From Malurus cyaneus samueli (Eukaryota > Chordata > Aves > Passeriformes > Maluridae): 64,000 nt of DNA. A program made the position numbers and the translations under genes. Below the pieces are notes generated by a model, which searched no databases, had not been told where the DNA came from, and saw only the letters and a program-made list of their open reading frames with translations. Location: positions 83,620,028-83,684,027 of the forward strand of contig CM019215.1 of assembly GCA_009741485.1 (NCBI GenBank). Direction: 5' to 3'. This document shows positions 61,811 through 64,000 of the stretch, piece by piece. The first letter of the stretch is position 1. Each line of letters begins with the position of its first letter.

Positions 61811-64000
61811 ACATGACTGCTTGAACTGTACCATCTTTTCAGAAAGTAAATGAGCTCCAACTTTCAGCTGCAAGTGATGGCAAGTCTACTGCATCTATGT
61901 GCAAGCTGACCCAGAGGTTAGACTCAGACATTAATTTTTTCATCCTCAGTTTCAAAAATGCAAACTGACATAGAGCTTTTATTTTCTACAGTCTCTTATG
62001 CTAAAAAGATGTTTGCTGATGGAAATTTTTCTTAGTATTCTTCAAGAGATTACTTCATCAGTTTTAACATTGTCAAGCCATTTACAAACTTTTTTAACTC
62101 CTTGGAATAATATGGTTAATATTATAATATGGTTAATACATGTATATAAAATCTATTAGCCTGCTTTGCTCAAAAGGAAAGAAAAAAGGTAATTAAAATA
62201 CTGAGCGATCTTTCCTGCCCCCTGCAGCCCAGTGTCAATGATCACTCATAGTTCTGACATCAAATTTTATTCCTTTCTTCTCAAGCAGAATCGTCTTAAA
62301 AGTAGTTATTACTTATTTTTGAAGCTCTGAATGCAAGTTTCCTAACAGAGAATTTTTTTTTCTAACAGCACCTGGGGTGAGCTCGTTGTGCTCTATGCTC
62401 TGATCCTTACTTAGAAGCCACTGATATACTTGTGTACTGCAAGATCACTTCAAGATTCATCTATGTTTGTGAAGATAAGTTGAAATATAGGCTATTAAAG
62501 CAGAAAGTTTGATTGATTAGTAGTTAGATTAGTAAATGAACTGGGTAGGAAGAATTCTTAAATTCTGCATGGAACCTTTCTTTTAAAATATAGGGTGGTC
62601 TCCTTGTAGCAAAACTATAAGAAAAAAAATCAAAATAAATGTGTTAATTATACTCCTAGACCCTCTTACATGTCAAAACTATTTTTTTTCAGTATTGCTT
62701 CATTGTTGAGGGTTAGTGTACTTCACCAGCAAGTGGCAGAACACATCCTAAGTAGGGATTTTCCATTGCATGCCACAATTACAGACAATTGACATTTGAT
62801 TATAATAACCAGCAAACTTTCATGAAATAAATGACACCTGAGTAAGCTTCATAACCATTTGCCTCGCCCTACTCTGGAATGCATCTGTGCTGTGCGAAGG
62901 CTAGCAACAGTTCTGGTGATTGCAAACAGAATTATTTGCAGCCAGGGGAGTGCAGACGTTTCCTGAGATAGGTTGCACTGGATAGTTTACACACTGCTCG
63001 TATTGCCTTTTAAAACTCTTTACTTATGTGCAGCTCTGAGTACGCTCCCAGGAGCAAAATGTTAGTCTGTGCTGGGGGTTATACACTTGCATCTAAAGTT
63101 TCTCAGTTTCCTGAGCTTGATTCAACCACATCACGCCTTTTTACCAGCTCTCTGCTTAAGGCACTGAACACTTAGTGGAGGTGACACTGCCCAATCAGAA
63201 TTGTTTTATAGAGAAGTGCAGGAATTGTGCCACTTGTTTTTGGTGCCTGTGGTTTGAGCAGCAGCAGGCAAAGCTGCTGGCCTGTGTGAACTCGTCACTT
63301 CATTATGTAATGCTCTCCTGTAACTTCGCTTGCTTCATGGCCACATCCAGCTGAACTTCTGAGAGCCCACAAACAGTGTGCCAGGAGAGTGTGGATTGCA
63401 GGTGTCTCTGGCTATGTGCGGTGATGTGTAAAATTGTGCTGCAGGAAAGATCCATAAAGGTAAAACTGTATTCCCACTGACCGAGAGTTTCTGCTTGAAG
63501 AACCTGTCAGCAAATGCACTTCTGTCACCTACACCATGAGTAATGTGGAAGAAAAGTTTTCTTCATTCAAGAGCAAAAAGTAATGACTGAGAAAACTGAT
63601 TTTTACCACCTTGATGCTAGCTGGCATGGGATGTGCTGTATGTTGAGACTTGTCACCTACATCATTGCCCCACAGTACGGCTCTACCTGTCCTTCCCTCC
63701 TTCACATTCACCTGCTAACCTTCTAGATCCTACTTCAGACTCAGGAGTATATCTGGAGTTGAGAAACCATCCTTCAACACTTTTTGCTCTCCTTTTATTC
63801 TTAAGGGGAGGAACAAAACCCGGCAAGTGCAGCCATCCAATTGCGTGTTGGGATGGGAGAGGAAGCATGAGCAGTGTCTGTAAGATGTTCCAGATACTTA
63901 ATTACTGCACAATGTTGAGAATAGTTTTGTAGTGTAACTGGATATTTCTTGCGTTTCTAACAATCCCATTGTTTTCAGCCCATTCTCAGTTTTGCAATTT
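61811..64000. other. unique non-coding DNA, no gene recognised
   Basis: The direct repeat at 62107-62137 is the only local structure. From about 62870 the sequence becomes richer in G+C and in CAG/CTG words (for example GAGCAGCAGCAGGCAAAGCTGC near 63258), with a 99-codon plus frame (63633-63932) opposed by 60- and 61-codon minus frames. No exon is recognisable. Confidence 0.55.
62107..62137. repeat. 14-bp direct repeat, 17-bp period
   Basis: ATAATATGGTTAAT occurs at 62107-62120 and again, perfectly, at 62124-62137, separated by ATT. It is a small AT-rich tandem duplication. Confidence 0.85.

Overview
This 64 kb window looks like non-coding DNA from a bird (or at least a sauropsid) nuclear genome. 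The strongest clue is two 5'-truncated CR1 LINE copies in antisense orientation, at 56440-56705 and 22170-22360. They carry the CR1 3'-end signature (tandem ATTCTATGA-type octamers, seen here as ATCATAGAATCATAGAA) and the inner 3'-UTR segments typical of avian CR1. The base composition is AT-leaning, CpG is scarce, and microsatellites are few. I saw no Alu-, L1- or B1-like sequence, and nothing bacterial or plasmid-like such as operons, Shine-Dalgarno spacing or long open frames.

I recognise no protein-coding gene, tRNA, rRNA or snRNA. The longest open frames are about 130-150 codons, which is what chance gives in 64 kb read in six frames. None has a domain, motif, signal peptide pattern or repeat that I can name. 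The window is therefore most likely intergenic or deep inside a large intron. I cannot exclude short conserved exons or lncRNA exons, because these need alignment or RNA data.

Layout: 1-22 kb is unique sequence with a local CpG cluster (6701-6768), two stretches that read like conserved non-coding elements (about 6290-6450 and 15180-15620), homopolymer tracts and a few inverted repeats. The first clear CR1 copy lies at 22.2 kb. From 22 to 56 kb there is mostly unremarkable unique DNA with two adjacent hairpins (24.1 kb), a perfect 22-bp palindrome (38.4 kb), T-rich and A-rich tracts (39.3-41.1 kb), a five-unit 10-bp minisatellite (43.35 kb) and an AT-rich tract (49.5 kb). The second CR1 copy is at 56.4 kb, possibly followed by an older CR1 internal fragment near 57.1-57.3 kb. 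A 29-bp tandem duplication is at 58.3 kb. From 60.7 to 61.8 kb there is an AT-rich stretch with palindromic homeodomain-type sites that is the best enhancer candidate.

I did not find an undescribed biological system. The findings below are modest structural or regulatory candidates, with low scores where the evidence is weak.
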